Part shown: piece by piece, positions 1 through 11,557 of the stretch
How positions within the stretch are numbered: the first letter of the stretch is position 1
Layout of the letters: every line of letters begins with the position of its first letter
Notes under the pieces: model-generated
What the model was told of the DNA's origin: nothing
The model's database searches: none
Seen by the model: the letters and a program-made list of their open reading frames with translations, nothing else
Position numbers and translations under genes: made by a program
Assembly (NCBI RefSeq): GCF_024323335.1
Contig: NC_066579.1
Coordinates: 251,775,575-251,839,574, forward strand
Length of the DNA: 64,000 nt
Origin: Lathyrus oleraceus
Lineage: Eukaryota > Streptophyta > Magnoliopsida > Fabales > Fabaceae
Reading direction: 5' to 3'

Positions 1-2841
1 AGAAAACCAAAGACTCTGGCTGGGGAAGCGAGAGGTTAACTACTACCGAATACTGGGTAGAAAACCAAAGACTCAGCTGGGGATAGGGTGAACGATTTCC
101 GAATACTGAGCAATTATTCAACTTATTCCACAGGGAGACACAGACTCCGTTGGGGATAAAACCATAACAGCACAAAATCCACCACCAACCAGAACGAACC
201 ACAAAGGTTACCTCTGCTAGGGGAAAAGAGATAGGACTTACAACTACCGAAAACGGGGTAGTAGCCAACAACTCTGATGAGGATAAAAAGTAGGGTTTAC
301 ATCTACCGAATACTGGGTAGAAAACCAACAACATCCGCGTGGGAAATGAGGGAAATCACAAATCCGCATGGGAACAAAAATAGGGTTTATAACAAACCAC
401 CAACTGCTGAAGAGCAGAAAAATAGGATTTACGACTACCGACTACTGGGTAGAAAACCAACGACTCTTGATGAGGAATAAAAGGTATATCACCACAAATC
501 CCACCAAGAAGAGGGAACATAGGACTTACAACTACCGGTATAAGGGTAGAGGCCCAAAAGATTCCGCTGAGGATAAAAGAATTATTGCCGGTTACTAGGC
601 AATTCATTCATTTATTCCACAGGGAAGCACAAGAAACAGTTGACAAATTAGCCAATTCGGGATCAAACCGAAAAGACAGACTGAATCAAGACTCATCCTA
701 ATGAGGATATAACTCAATAGGAAAATCCATCCCAATATATGTGTTGGGGGGAAACGGAAGAAACCGTCGTCCACGAGGATATATCTCAGTGGGGAACTGC
801 AGAAGGAAAGACAGACGCTTTCTGCTTATGGGCTGACTCTATATGGAGAGATTAAACACCCGACATCTGCTTGGGGGAGATCTATTGGATAGATCTATAT
901 TACCATTAGCAGGAGACAACAAATAAGGGATATATGGCAAAAAAATGCAATATAAATATCTGAATGTTTATGAGTATGCATGAATATGCGTGGTTTATGT
1001 TTGATGAATGCTGACAAAACAGACATATCTAACACAAGCAGGCCCAGAAATCAAACGCCCGGTACTACACTTCCAGAGGAACAAATCCAAGAACCAACTA
1101 GAGAGCCAATCTGCTGGAGATCTACATGCTGAAAAGCAAAGATCTGCGGGAAGGCAAAAGATCAGAGATATCAAAGGAATCACAAAATCTCTGAGTGATG
1201 GATCAACAAACAACCCAACTGGGGAACAGAAAGTCACAACAGGCATAAACAGCCACAAAGACAAATCTGTTGGGAAAAAGGAGAAATCCCGAGATATCTG
1301 CAGGGGGTCCTCAGTATCAACTGGGAACAAGAGTTCACTACACAAGCGAGAACTGTCACGAAAGCAACTCCAAATAACTCCGCTGGGGAACAACCCACAA
1401 AGGGAGAACAGATCATCCATGTAGAATCTAACTGCACAAGCAACTCTACTGGGGATAAACCCACTGAGGGAAAATAGATCACAAAAGTAGATTCTGCAAC
1501 AAGCCACTCTACTAGGGATCAAAAGCATCAGGGAATCAAATAAATCTATGGATGATAGATCACTAATCGACCCAACTGGGGAAACAGAGATTTTCAACAG
1601 GCAGAACTGCCACAAAAACAACTTTGTTGAGAATACCAACTCTTGGCGGGGATCCTGACTCTGTTGGGGATACCAACTCCATTGAGGATTCTGCAGGGGA
1701 AGCACAAAACTTCTGCATGAAACTTCTTAGATATAATCCACCATACCACAAATCTACTGGCGGCTTTACTGGGGAATCCACTGGGGATTCTACCGGGGAT
1801 GAGGAGGAGAGCTGGGGATCAACCACCAAATGCTGAACCTTCCAAGAGAAACCCAACAACTGCTGAGGAGGAACATAAACACTGCTCTGCTGAAGGGATG
1901 AGAGGTGAAAACCTCAACAAGCCCCTGACGGGGAGATATAGCATAAATGCAGTATATCACATCAACAACTCTGCTAGCGAATGTGCTGAGGAAAGTGGTA
2001 AAATACCGGGATGTCAACCCATTTGCCACTGAATCTTCCAAAAGAAAGCACCTATGCTGAGGAGAGAAACATTGTTGGAGAGGATTGTAAAGTCTTAACA
2101 AACACTCTGCTTGGGGAACAACCCCATGAAAAGCTCTGTTTGGGGAACAACCCCAACAACAAATCAGGATAAAGAGGATACAACCATGCCAGGAATATGA
2201 ACAAATGTCTTACCTGTTGGAAATCATGCCACCCTTGGGAGAGCACTGAGAAATTCTTAAGTATCCTTTCATCATTGTGAATGTTCACTTTGTTTAAAAC
2301 AACAATTTGAAAAATTTTATTTGTTTAAAACAATGACATTTTATCAATTAATACATGCAAAACATCTGTTTAATTGAAACAAATAAGAGTGCAAATAATT
2401 GGGTAAAAGCTCAAATTGATTTGATGGAATGGTAGCCTGCAAATGGCAAGACTCCATAGATCTGTACAAATTTGAAATCAGTGATATATATTGGAAGAGG
2501 GCTACATTGAACATAATGATCCTTTCTCTAACAATTTGAATCTCGATGTATTCGAAGCTTCAGTTGACGACGAATCGGGAGTCTCTAACGAAATGACAGC
2601 TGCGGAACAGAAAGTCTTGTCAGGATGCAGTTACTCGCCAAATCCCTAATTTTTACCTAGATTGCCCCAGGGTGAGGTACTCAATCTAGCGGGATGCAAA
2701 TATTCCCTTTTTTTTATGTCTCTAACTTTTGCCTGGATAGCCCTTTCGGGTTCTCCACCGAGACGCTCATTTTTGCCTAAGCCGCCCTTTCGGGTTTTCA
2801 ACTTAGCGAGCTATTCTGTTTTTCTTTTGCATACTTTTTTT
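1..2841 (-). repeat. Element A 3' untranslated region with degenerate tandem repeats
   Basis: This stretch follows the integrase stop and has no credible gene. Positions 1-600 hold imperfect units of roughly 55-75 bp built around ACTACCGAATACTGGGTAG, whose ends (CTACC/GGTAG) form a short inverted repeat. Up to about 2140 there are many copies of an ACTCYGCTGGGGA-like motif on the plus strand, for example at 12-26, 70-83, 143-156, 1376-1389, 1442-1455 and 1657-1670. Element D has the homologous region at 30247-31973 and 39953-42808. Hypervariable, repeat-bearing 3'UTRs are known for Tat/Ogre elements and can seed satellite DNA. Short ORFs here on either strand are incidental. Confidence 0.85.
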
Positions 2842-4059
2842 TTAGGCAAAGTATTTCTTGACTGCATCTGAATTCACAGGACGTGTGAAATCCTCCCCAT
2901 CCATTGTTGTAAGCATCAAAGCTCCGCCTGAAAAGGCTCTCTTAACAACATATGGGCCCTCATAGTTTGGAGTCCACTTGCCCCTGGAATCCGGCGCGAA
3001 AGACAAGACTTTCTTGAGCACGAGGTCACCTTCTCGGAATACATGAGGCTTGACCTTCTTATCGAATGCTTTCTTCATTCTCTGCTGATATAACTGACCA
3101 TGGCAAATGGCAGTCAATCGCTTCTCTTCAATCAAATTCAGTTGGTCATAACGACTCTGAATCCATTCAGCATCAATCAACTTGGCTTCCATCAAGACTC
3201 TCATTGATGGGATCTCCACCTCTACTGGGAGAACAACCTCTATACCATAAACGAGAGAAAAAGGGGTTTCCCCTGTCGAAGTGCGGACAGATGTACGATA
3301 ACCATGCAAAGCAAATGGCAGCATCTCATGCCAATCTTTGTACGTAACTGTCATCTTCTGGATAATCTTCTTAATATTCTTGTTAGCAGCTTCAACAACC
3401 CCATTCATCTTTGGTCTGTAAGAAGAGGAGTTATGGTGTGCAATCTTGAACTCAGCGCACAACTCTTCCATCATCTTATTATTCAGATTAGATCCATTAT
3501 CAGTAATGATCTTATCAGGCACACCATAACGGCAAATTAGCTGATTCTTGATAAACTTCACGACCACTTGCCTGGTCACATTCGCATACGATGCGGCTTC
3601 AACCCATTTGGTGAAGTAATCAATTGCTACGAGAATAAACCTGTGTCCAATGGACGCTTTCGGTTCAATCATGCCGATCATGTCGATTCCCCACATAGAG
3701 AAAGGCCATGGTGATGAAATAACATTCAGAAGTGTCAGAGGAACATGAATCTTATCCGCATAAATCTGACACTTGTGGCATTTCTTCACATATTAGCAGC
3801 AGTCAGACTCCATTGTCAGCCAATAGTGGCCTGCTCTCAACATCTTCCTAGCCATGGCATGTCCATTAGAATGAGTACCAAATGAACCCTCATGGACCTC
3901 AGTCATCAACAGGTTTGCTTCGTGTCTATCCACGCATCTGAGCAAAACCATGTCAAAATTCCTCTTGTAAAGCACTTCACCACTGAGGTAGAAACTGCCT
4001 GACAACCTTCTCAAAGTTTTCCTATCTTTCACAGATGCCCCAGGCGGGTAGACCTGGTT
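2842..4059 (-). pseudogene. Element A integrase region of pol, two nonsense codons
   Basis: This is the C-terminal part of the Pol polyprotein, which inserts the cDNA into the host chromosome. The HHCC zinc-binding domain is visible (HEGSFGTH, then KCHKCQ around 3780). The catalytic core has D in GIDMIG, D in ITDNGSN and E in GVVEAANK, i.e. a DDE triad with normal spacing. The tail ends NSDAVKKYFA at 2842, matching the ends of the integrases in elements C and D. The frame is continuous with RT, interrupted by TAG at 4060-4062 and TAA at 3793-3795 (positions on the plus strand), with no frameshift. The product would be cut off before the catalytic core, so this copy is a pseudogene. Confidence 0.92.
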
Positions 4060-6304
4060 CTAGAGGAAATTCTTGATATCAAAATACCAAGGCTTGTCAT
4101 CATTCACTTCTTCAACTGCAAACACGTGAGCTGATCTATCCAAGCGCATCACGGCAATGTTGGGTACTTCATTCCAATACTTGACCACAATCATTGAAGC
4201 AAGCGTAGCAAGCGCATCTGCCATCCGATTATCCTCTCGAGGAATATGATGAAAGTGTACTTCAGTAAAGAACGTTGAAATCCTCCTCGCATAATCTCTG
4301 TACGGAATGAGACCTGGCTGATTCGTCTCCCATTCACCCTTGATCTGATTGACAATCAGGGCCGAATCACCATACACATCAAGATGTTTGATTCTCAGAT
4401 CAATACATTCTTCCAGTCCCATAATACAGGCCTCATACTCAGCCATATTATTCGTGCATTTGAAAGTTAGCCTTGCTGTAAACGGAATATGCGTGCCATG
4501 AGGAGTAATGATTACCGCCCCAATTCCATTTCCGTACTGATTTACAGCGCCATCAAACACCATCGTCCATCTGGAACCAGGTTCTGGACCTTCATCAAGT
4601 GTAGGCTCATCACAATCTTTCATTTTCAAATACATAATCTCCTCATTTGGGAAGTCGTACTGAACAGACTGATGATCTTCAATCGGCTGGTGCGCTAAAT
4701 GGTCAGCCAAGATACTACCTTTGATAGCTTTCTGAGCTCGATACTCGATATCATACTCAGATAATAACATCTGCCAACGGGCAATCCTCCTAGGTAAAAC
4801 AGGCTTCCCGAAAATATACTTGATTGGATCCATTCTGGATATCAACCAAGTTGTATGATTTATCATATACTGGCGCAAACGCTTAGCAGCCCAAGCCAAA
4901 GCACAGCACGTCTTTTCAAGCATAGAGTATCGAGACTCACAATCAGTAAACTTCTTACTGAGGTAGTAGATAGCAGATTCTTTCTTCCCTAATTCATCTT
5001 GTTGACCGAGTACACAACCCATCGAGTCTTCAAGAACAGTCAGATACATAATTAGAGGTCTTCCTTCTACAGGCGGAGACAAGATCGGAGGTTCAGACAG
5101 ATACTCTTTGATACTGTCGAAAGCTTTCTGGCAATCCTCGGTCCAATCATGAGACTGATCTTTCCGAAGGAGCATGAATATCGGCGCACATGTGGCAGTC
5201 ATGTGGGATATAAATCTGGAAATATAGTTCAAGCGGCCAAGAAAACCTCTGACTTGCTTCTCAGTTTTGGGTGCAGGCATCTCTTGTATTGCTTTGACCT
5301 TTGCAGGATCAACTTCAATACCTCTCTCGCTGACAACAAAACCCAATAACTTGCCGGAACGGACTCCAAATGTACATTTGTTCGGATTCAGGCGAAGTCT
5401 AAACTTCCTCAGACGCTGAAAAAGCTTCAACAAATGCTCAGCATGTTCAACTTCCGTTCGGGACTTAGCAATCATATCATCAACATAGACCTCTATCTCC
5501 TTGTGCATCATATCATGAAACAAGGTAGTCATAGCACGTTGATACGTGGCTCCGGCGTTCTTCAAACCAAAGGGCATCACTCGATAACAGAATGTTCCCC
5601 AAGGTGTGATGAATGTTGTCTTCTCCATATCCTCGGGTGCCATCTTGATTTGATTATATCCGGAAAATCCGTCCATAAAGGAAAAGACTTTGAATTTAGC
5701 TGTAATGTCTACCAACACATCAATGTGTGGTAGAGGGAAATCGTCTTTAGGACTAGCCTTATTCAAATCTCTGTAATCAACACACATACGGACTTTTCCG
5801 TCTTTCTTAGGCACAGGCACAATATTGGCCACCCATAGAGGATATGTAGAAGTCACCAGAAACCCCGCATCAATTTTCTTTTGAACTTCCTCTTTGATCT
5901 TCACTGCCATATCTGGATGAGTTCTTCTGAGCTTCTGCTTCACAGGCACGCACTCAGGCTTCAAAGGCAGGAAATGTTGCACAATATTTGTATCTAGAAC
6001 TAGCATGTCTTCATACGACCAAGCGAAGATATCGGAATATTCTCGTAGCAAACTGATCAACCCCTTCTTGAAAGACTCTTCAAGAAGCGCCCCAATCTTC
6101 ACCATACGAACACAATCTTCAGACCCCAAGTTGACTGTTTTCAGATCTTCGAGATGCGGCTGAATGATCTTTTTCTCGTGCTTAAGGAGACGGGTAATCT
6201 CATCAGGAATCTCTTCAACATCATCTTCCTCTGCCTCGAATACAGGGAATTCAAAATTGGGAGATGGCGTTGGATCATTATGTTCAATGGGTTTTAGAAT
6301 CAAC
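4060..6304 (-). pseudogene. Element A reverse transcriptase and dual RNase H (pol, second exon)
   Basis: This is an open frame of about 747 codons with no internal stop until TAG at 4060. The RT has VPVPKKDGK near residue 162, the VDYRDLN block, and the YVDD active site at about residues 273-276. A Ty3-type RNase H follows (residues about 420-520). Its usual first DAS motif reads LTVLEDS, so it looks degenerate. A second RNase H at about 575-705 keeps acidic residues D584, E622, D646 and D696; a second, archaeal-like RNase H is known for the Tat lineage. No ATG opens the frame: 6304 is where a spliced exon joins in phase, so translation is expected as Gag-Pro-Pol from spliced RNA. Confidence 0.93.
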
Positions 6305-6571
6305 CTGCATAATGATTTTGGATAATAAAAAACTTTAGAATTTAAACAAGCAAACCATTATACGGATGAAAAAGATTGATTTTATTCTTGTTTTTAGGGT
6401 TTTTTTGTGATCACTGATTTCATGTAAAAGCAAAAAATGAAAACAAATGGAAAAACAAATGTTTAACAATGCATTAATTGAATGAAATATCATTGTATAA
6501 ATGCTGCCAACAATGTCATCACTTCTCCTTTTGGCATGGGAGAAGGGTTTTGAACAAAGTGAACAAATTAC
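6305..6571 (-). other. Element A intron between protease and RT
   Basis: On the minus strand a GTAATTTG donor begins at 6571 and an ATTATGCAG acceptor ends at 6305, giving a 267 bp T-rich intron. Joining 6572 to 6304 restores an ACG codon and runs protease directly into the RT frame. The TAA that ends the protease frame is the second to fourth bases of the donor (6570-6568), so unspliced RNA stops exactly at the exon edge. The same arrangement is present in element C (52278-52533) and element D (43426-43692). Spliced introns at this place are established for Ogre elements; splicing of this copy is inferred. Confidence 0.82.
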
Positions 6572-7841
6572 GTTGACTTATGAATGACCGTAGGAACATC
6601 CACAGCGACCCAATTATGGCAGACACCACCAGGTATGATGAAGTTGCTCAAGTCCTCTGCATCCTCTTCCAAGATAGCAGCAGCTTCTTCAGTCTGATCA
6701 GCGTGGACGAAACCTCCACTCTTGAACAGCCCTTTCTCGTTGAATGCCCCAGAAGAATAGCCAATGCCAGCCCGGGATTTGTTATCTTCAAGCTCAATCA
6801 TCTTCCCCAAACCAGCAACTGCACCACATTCAATGGCCAGTTTCGCATCACGATAGGAAGCAAATGACGGAGACTTCTTCTCAATTGGCTCAGCAACAGA
6901 TAAAGCTTGGAAAGGCGTTCCAACTTCATCCTCATCATCAATATATGAGAAAGAAGACAGGTGGCTAACCAGGAGAGCCTTTTCTCCCCCTACCACAACT
7001 AGTTTCTTATTCTTAACGAATTTCAGCTTCTGGTGTAGGGTGGATGTCACGGCGCCAGCCTCGTGAATCCATGGTCTACCAAGGAGACAGCTATAAGATG
7101 GGTGGATATCCATAACCTGAAAGGTAACTTGGAAATCACTTGGTCCAATCTTGATTGGGAGATCAACTTCCACAATCACGGTCTTACGCGACCCATCAAA
7201 AGCTTTCACAACAACACCACTCTGCCTCATGGGAGGCCCCTGATATGACAATCTAGAAAGAGTGGTCTTCGGCAATACATTCAGAGATGACCCAGTGTCC
7301 ACCAACACGTTGGACATGGCGTCAGTCTTGCAATTTATAGAAATATGTAGAGCCATGTTGTGGTCTCTTCCCTCCTCAGGGAGATCAGCGTCACAGAAAC
7401 TCAAAGTATTGCAAGCAGTGATGTTTGCAACTATACTGTCAAACTGTTCAATCGTGACATCATGATCGATATAAGCTAGGTCCAGTACTTTCTGTAGAGC
7501 CTCCCTATGGGGTTCTGAATTCAGAAGTAAAGATAGCACGAGATCTTGGACGGCATTTGTAGAAGCTGATCTACAACGTTGTACTCACTCTTCTTGATGA
7601 GCTTCAGCATCTCATCACATTCTTCGTTCACAGTGCCACTCGGGCCAACAGAAGAAACAGGAGTCTTTTGTACAGATGAGGGTTTGGCAACAGGTGCCGG
7701 GTTCGGAACATTAACAGCAGTCCTAACCGGACGCTCAGCAGAATCAGAAACAACAGCTCTAGCCTGAGGCTTAGGTGCTGAAAACACACGACCACTACAG
7801 GTCAATCCGCTCACGTCAGCAATATTAACAACGGAAGTCGA
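6568..7841 (-). pseudogene. Element A protease (retropepsin) region, frameshifted
   Basis: This is the aspartic protease part of Gag-Pro, which would cleave the polyprotein in the virus-like particle. The active site VLVDTGSSLNVLP lies near 7290-7330, followed by the flap/fold region and SYSCLLGRPWIH. The C-terminal extension has a glycine-containing segment (GLGKMIELEDNKSRAGIGY) and ends at TAA 6568-6570 at the intron donor. The upstream linker (7540-7841) contains the GRVFSAP motif and a KKSEYNVVDQL block. A one-base deletion near 7535-7540 separates the linker from the protease frame, and TAG at 7842-7844 separates it from gag. Element C has the equivalent region in one frame. Confidence 0.9.
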
Positions 7842-7844
7842 AAG

Positions 7845-9995
7845 CTACGGCACTTCCTTCCCATCTTCCACAGCAACGGGATTGTATCGGAATGGAATAG
7901 CATTATCCGAAGAAAAAGGCACAGGGCCTGCAGGCTTGATGACCAGAGAAGGAGAAACCTTCGGCTTGCTACCATCATAACGGATGACAACAGGCTCGAG
8001 AAATTTGAACACAGGGGAAATCACATTCACCTCTGGTTCATCTTCATCAACATTTCGATTCTGCAGAATCTCAATGGTACCTTCATCCAACAGCTCTTGA
8101 AGCTCTCTTCGCACTTGGCGACAACCCAATCTATTGACAGAGCAAATGCGGCATCGGTCATGGTCGTGCTCCATATGACTGTACTGACACAGCAGACGAT
8201 GCAACTCGACCAATGACTGTCGAATATGACTCACATACTTGACTTTATATTTGCCAGGGCAACCCTGGACCATGTTCACTGATTTCCCATGCTCGGGCAA
8301 TGGGTTCTTCGTAACATTGGGGCATGAGTCCTCAAAGCTCAGAATGCCGCACCTCATAAGGTCTTGTACCTTAGTTTTCAACGGATAGCATGTCTCAATA
8401 TTGTGCCCCGGAGCACCGGAATGATAAACACAATGTTGATCTGGCTTGTACCACCACTGCGGGTTAGCAGGCACAGCCGGAGGATCTCTGGGAGTAACCA
8501 GTTTTCGCTCTATCAAAGAGGGATATAACTCAGCATATGACATAGGAATGGGATCGAAACTGATCTTCTTCCTATCATAATTCAGATTGGCTTGATTACT
8601 GGTACTGCCACGAGGCTGGTAAGCCTGTTGCTGTGGACGATGTTGCTGTTGATACTGAGGTTGTTGCTGATGCTGCTGAGAATTCTCTCTGAAAACAGGT
8701 GCTATATCAGCCACCTGATGCTGACTGCTGGCGTGACGCACAGGCTTCCTCTTAACAGAGGGTCTTCTAGGTTTAGCATGGGATTGCACAGCATGTGCCT
8801 CCCCATCTTTCTTCTTAAACGCCCCATACCGTTTAGAAGAGCTCTCATCTTTAGCCAACCGTCCTTCACGGACTCCTTCCTCCAAACGCATTCCCATGTT
8901 CACCATTTCGGTGAAATCAGAGGGATCACTTGCAACCATCCGCTCATAATAAAATGAACTAAGAGTCTTCAGAAAGATCTTAGTCATCTCCTTCTCTTCC
9001 AGCGGAGGAGTAATCTGAGCTGCCAACTCTCGCCACCTCTGGGCGTACTCTTTGAATGTCTCTTTATCCTTCTGAGACATGGCCCTGAGTTGATCACGGT
9101 CAGGAGCCATATCAACATTATATTTGTATTGCTTGACGAAGGCTTCTCCAAGATTGTTGAAGGATCGGATGTTTGCACTATCAAGGCTCATATACCAACG
9201 AAGAGCTGCACCAGACAAACTATCCTAAAAATAATGAATCAGCAGCTGATCATTATCAGTCTGAGTTGACATTTTCCTGGCGTACATAACCAGGTGAGCG
9301 AGAGGGCAGGTGTTCCCCTTATACTTCTCAAAGTCAGGGACTTTGAATTTGACCGGAATCTTCAAACCGGGAACCATGCATAATTCAGCAGCAGACTTGC
9401 CGAACAGATCTTTCCCTCGGAGGGTCTTCAATTCCTTACGGAGCTCGAGGAATTGGTCATTCATCGCATCCATCTTCTCATTAACATCTGGGCCCTCAGA
9501 CGGCTCAGAATGATAGATGGTGTCGTCTACCCTGGGAATGGTATGCACGACAGGAGGAGGCATAGCAAGGACCAGGCTAGATGCCGGCATAGAAGCAAAT
9601 GTAGGAGCTGGAATATCAGGCATGAAACCTGGAGGCATACCCCACGGAAACCCGGCTGGCATGGCATGCGGCACAAAGTGGGTACTGGCAGCTGGGACAG
9701 TCGAAGACACAACCATTGATATAACAGTCCTCTGGGGAGGAGTTGCAGGAGGTGGAGAAGGTTGATGCTGAGCAACCAACAATTGCTCCATCAGAGCACT
9801 CAATCTGGCGACCTCTTCCTTCAGCTCTCTGTTCTCTTGTTCTAACTGATCCATCACTCTTGCAGAATTGGCTCTGGTGTAATACCGGTGAGTCAGCTTG
9901 TCTTCAAAATAAATGAAGAGCACAGAGTTAGGCCACAGACAAGAAGACCAGAACAACACCTGCTTATGCAAATGATGCATGCAACGCTCGTGCAT
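7845..9995 (-). pseudogene. Element A gag (capsid/nucleocapsid), one in-frame TAG
   Basis: This is the structural protein of the virus-like particle. The N-terminal part has a coiled coil (LEQENRELKEEVARLSALM) after the likely ATG at 9854; conserved sequence extends upstream to about 9910, so the true start is uncertain. A proline/alanine-rich linker follows, then the retrotransposon gag domain (SLSGAALRWY through FKEYAQRWRELA, about 9220-8940). A basic and glutamine-rich region (HQQQPQYQQQHR) comes next, and then an unusual CHHC knuckle, CVYHSGAPGHNIETC, at about 8390-8435. TAG at 9222-9224 breaks the frame in the gag domain and TAG at 7842-7844 ends it. The frame is otherwise unbroken over 2.1 kb. 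Confidence 0.9.
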
Positions 9996-10153
9996 ATGCT
10001 TTGTTTTTATTTCAAGGAACTTTTAGGGTTCTATTTGCAATTTTGAAATTTTAAAGCATTTAATATCATATGGAAAAATATCTCATCAAATATATTCGAG
10101 ACAAAGAAGTATAGCATTTTTGATTATTACAAGGGAAAAGGGAAATAAACATC
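9996..10153. other. Spacer between ORF1 and gag of element A
   Basis: A short AT-rich spacer. Gag-frame homology begins near 9910, and the candidate gag ATG is at 9854. It is conserved in part in element D (about 44280-44408), where ORF1 has been cut out at this point. No other signal is seen. Confidence 0.5.
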
Positions 10154-11557
10154 CTATGGATCCCTAGAAGCTCGAGATGCTGGAAGACGAGATACACAAA
10201 GTTTCTTGATCTCTCTCTCATATGCTGCTTCCATATCCGCTTTCTCCTTAGCAAGTCGATCATACTTCCTCTTCCAGAACTTGGAAGACTGAGGAAGCAG
10301 AGAAGTCCAGGTATCATTCGAATCATCTATGACCTGATGCTCGAGGAACTCAATCAGAGCGTCCTTCTCCTTAAGCTGTTGAAGCAATTCTTCTCTTTCA
10401 CGGATCCAGGCACGTGAAAGGTCTTCTTCTCTCAACTCCTCTACATCTTGGTTAGGGAGGGTTGAAGGCCCAACCACAACCAACGGTGTAGGTCTCGGAT
10501 AATCATACGACATAAGATACTCAGAAGCTCTCTGCCTGACCCAAGAAGTATAAGGCTCCAAAGCAATGCAGTTCTTCGGACCCAACTCGTTTTTACCCTT
10601 CTTGTGAATCTTGCGCCAAGCGCGGACCATCCTGGCTTTCAGGCCTTGGGGATCCTTACCCTCCTGAAAGAATACACCTTCTAACAGAATGTTATGAGGT
10701 TTATCCTTTAGGGGGAACCCAACCTGACGACGTGCTAAGATAGGATTGTAGATGATCTCACCACATGTACCAAGAAGAGGCACATTAGGGAATTCCCCAC
10801 AATAGTCAATAATCTGAACTGTATCATACACGCGATCATACCAAGAGATATCATCATTAGTGAGAGACATAAGTCTCATAGACCACCGTAGACATCCCTT
10901 GTTCTCCTTGAAAGCAACCGTCTGCGGTAAGTGAGAAATAAACCACTTATACAACAGAGGCAAACAACACACAATAACTCCTCCACCCTTTGCATTCCTC
11001 AGATGCAAAGAGAAATAGGCATCACCCAACAGAGTCAAAACGGGATTAAGAACTGAAAAGATCCTAATGGCGTTCACATCCACAAATTTGTTGATGTTGG
11101 GGAACAATATCAAACCATAGATGAGCAGCACAAATAAAGCCTCAAAGGCATCCTCACTCATGGCCTTCCCATAAACGGTAGCTTGAGCGATGAGGAAATC
11201 AGAAGGAAGACCCTGAATTCCACCTTTAGTGATCATATGCGCCTCAATAAGGGATTCATCTATGTGCAACAAGTCTGCGATCTCTCGAGAAGTAGGAATA
11301 CTCTCCAAGCCACTGAACGGCACCTGATCTAGAATAGGAATACCCACAAGATGAGCATACTCCTCAAGCGTAGGCAACAGCTGGAAGTCCGGAAAGGAGA
11401 AGCAGTGATACAGAGGATCATAGAACTGAGCCAAAGTACTCATCAGTCCCTCATCAACCTGAGTAGTCAACAGAGGCAGAAGCTTCCCATACCGAGCTTT
11501 GAAACCCAAGGGATCTAATACATAGGATGTCAGATTCCTTAACTCTTTCAGATCGGG
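10154..11557 (-). CDS. Element A ORF1, Ogre-specific protein of unknown function
   Basis: This is an open frame of about 467 codons before gag, as expected for Ogre elements. Bounded upstream by TAG at 11558-11560, it has no ATG at its N-terminus (it opens DLKELRNLTSYVLDPLGFK), so initiation must come from elsewhere or the start is lost. Visible blocks include ARYGKLLPLL, LAQFYDPLYHCFSFPDFQL, PTLEEYAHLVGIP and, towards the C-terminus, a charged coiled-coil-like segment (about 10270-10440 and 10170-10250). The middle resembles the plant mobile-domain-like proteins found beside Tat elements; that is a family impression and no assignment is made. Element B keeps a short relative (18664-18933) and element D has lost it. 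Function unknown. Confidence 0.78.
   Translation of the reverse strand, partial: PDLKELRNLTSYVLDPLGFKARYGKLLPLLTTQVDEGLMSTLAQFYDPLYHCFSFPDFQLLPTLEEYAHLVGIPILDQVPFSGLESIPTSREIADLLHIDESLIEAHMITKGGIQGLPSDFLIAQATVYGKAMSEDAFEALFVLLIYGLILFPNINKFVDVNAIRIFSVLNPVLTLLGDAYFSLHLRNAKGGGVIVCCLPLLYKWFISHLPQTVAFKENKGCLRWSMRLMSLTNDDISWYDRVYDTVQIIDYCGEFPNVPLLGTCGEIIYNPILARRQVGFPLKDKPHNILLEGVFFQEGKDPQGLKARMVRAWRKIHKKGKNELGPKNCIALEPYTSWVRQRASEYLMSYDYPRPTPLVVVGPSTLPNQDVEELREEDLSRAWIREREELLQQLKEKDALIEFLEHQVIDDSNDTWTSLLPQSSKFWKRKYDRLAKEKADMEAAYEREIKKLCVSRLPASRASRDP

Noticed and set aside
995..2288. Several overlapping ORFs of 70-236 codons on both strands in the A 3'UTR
   Set aside because: Low-complexity, serine/proline-rich translations of degenerate repeats, not conserved in D.
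2842..6304. Endogenous pararetrovirus (caulimovirid) insertion
   Set aside because: Integrase, LTRs and PBS are present and there is no movement protein; domain order is Ty3/gypsy.
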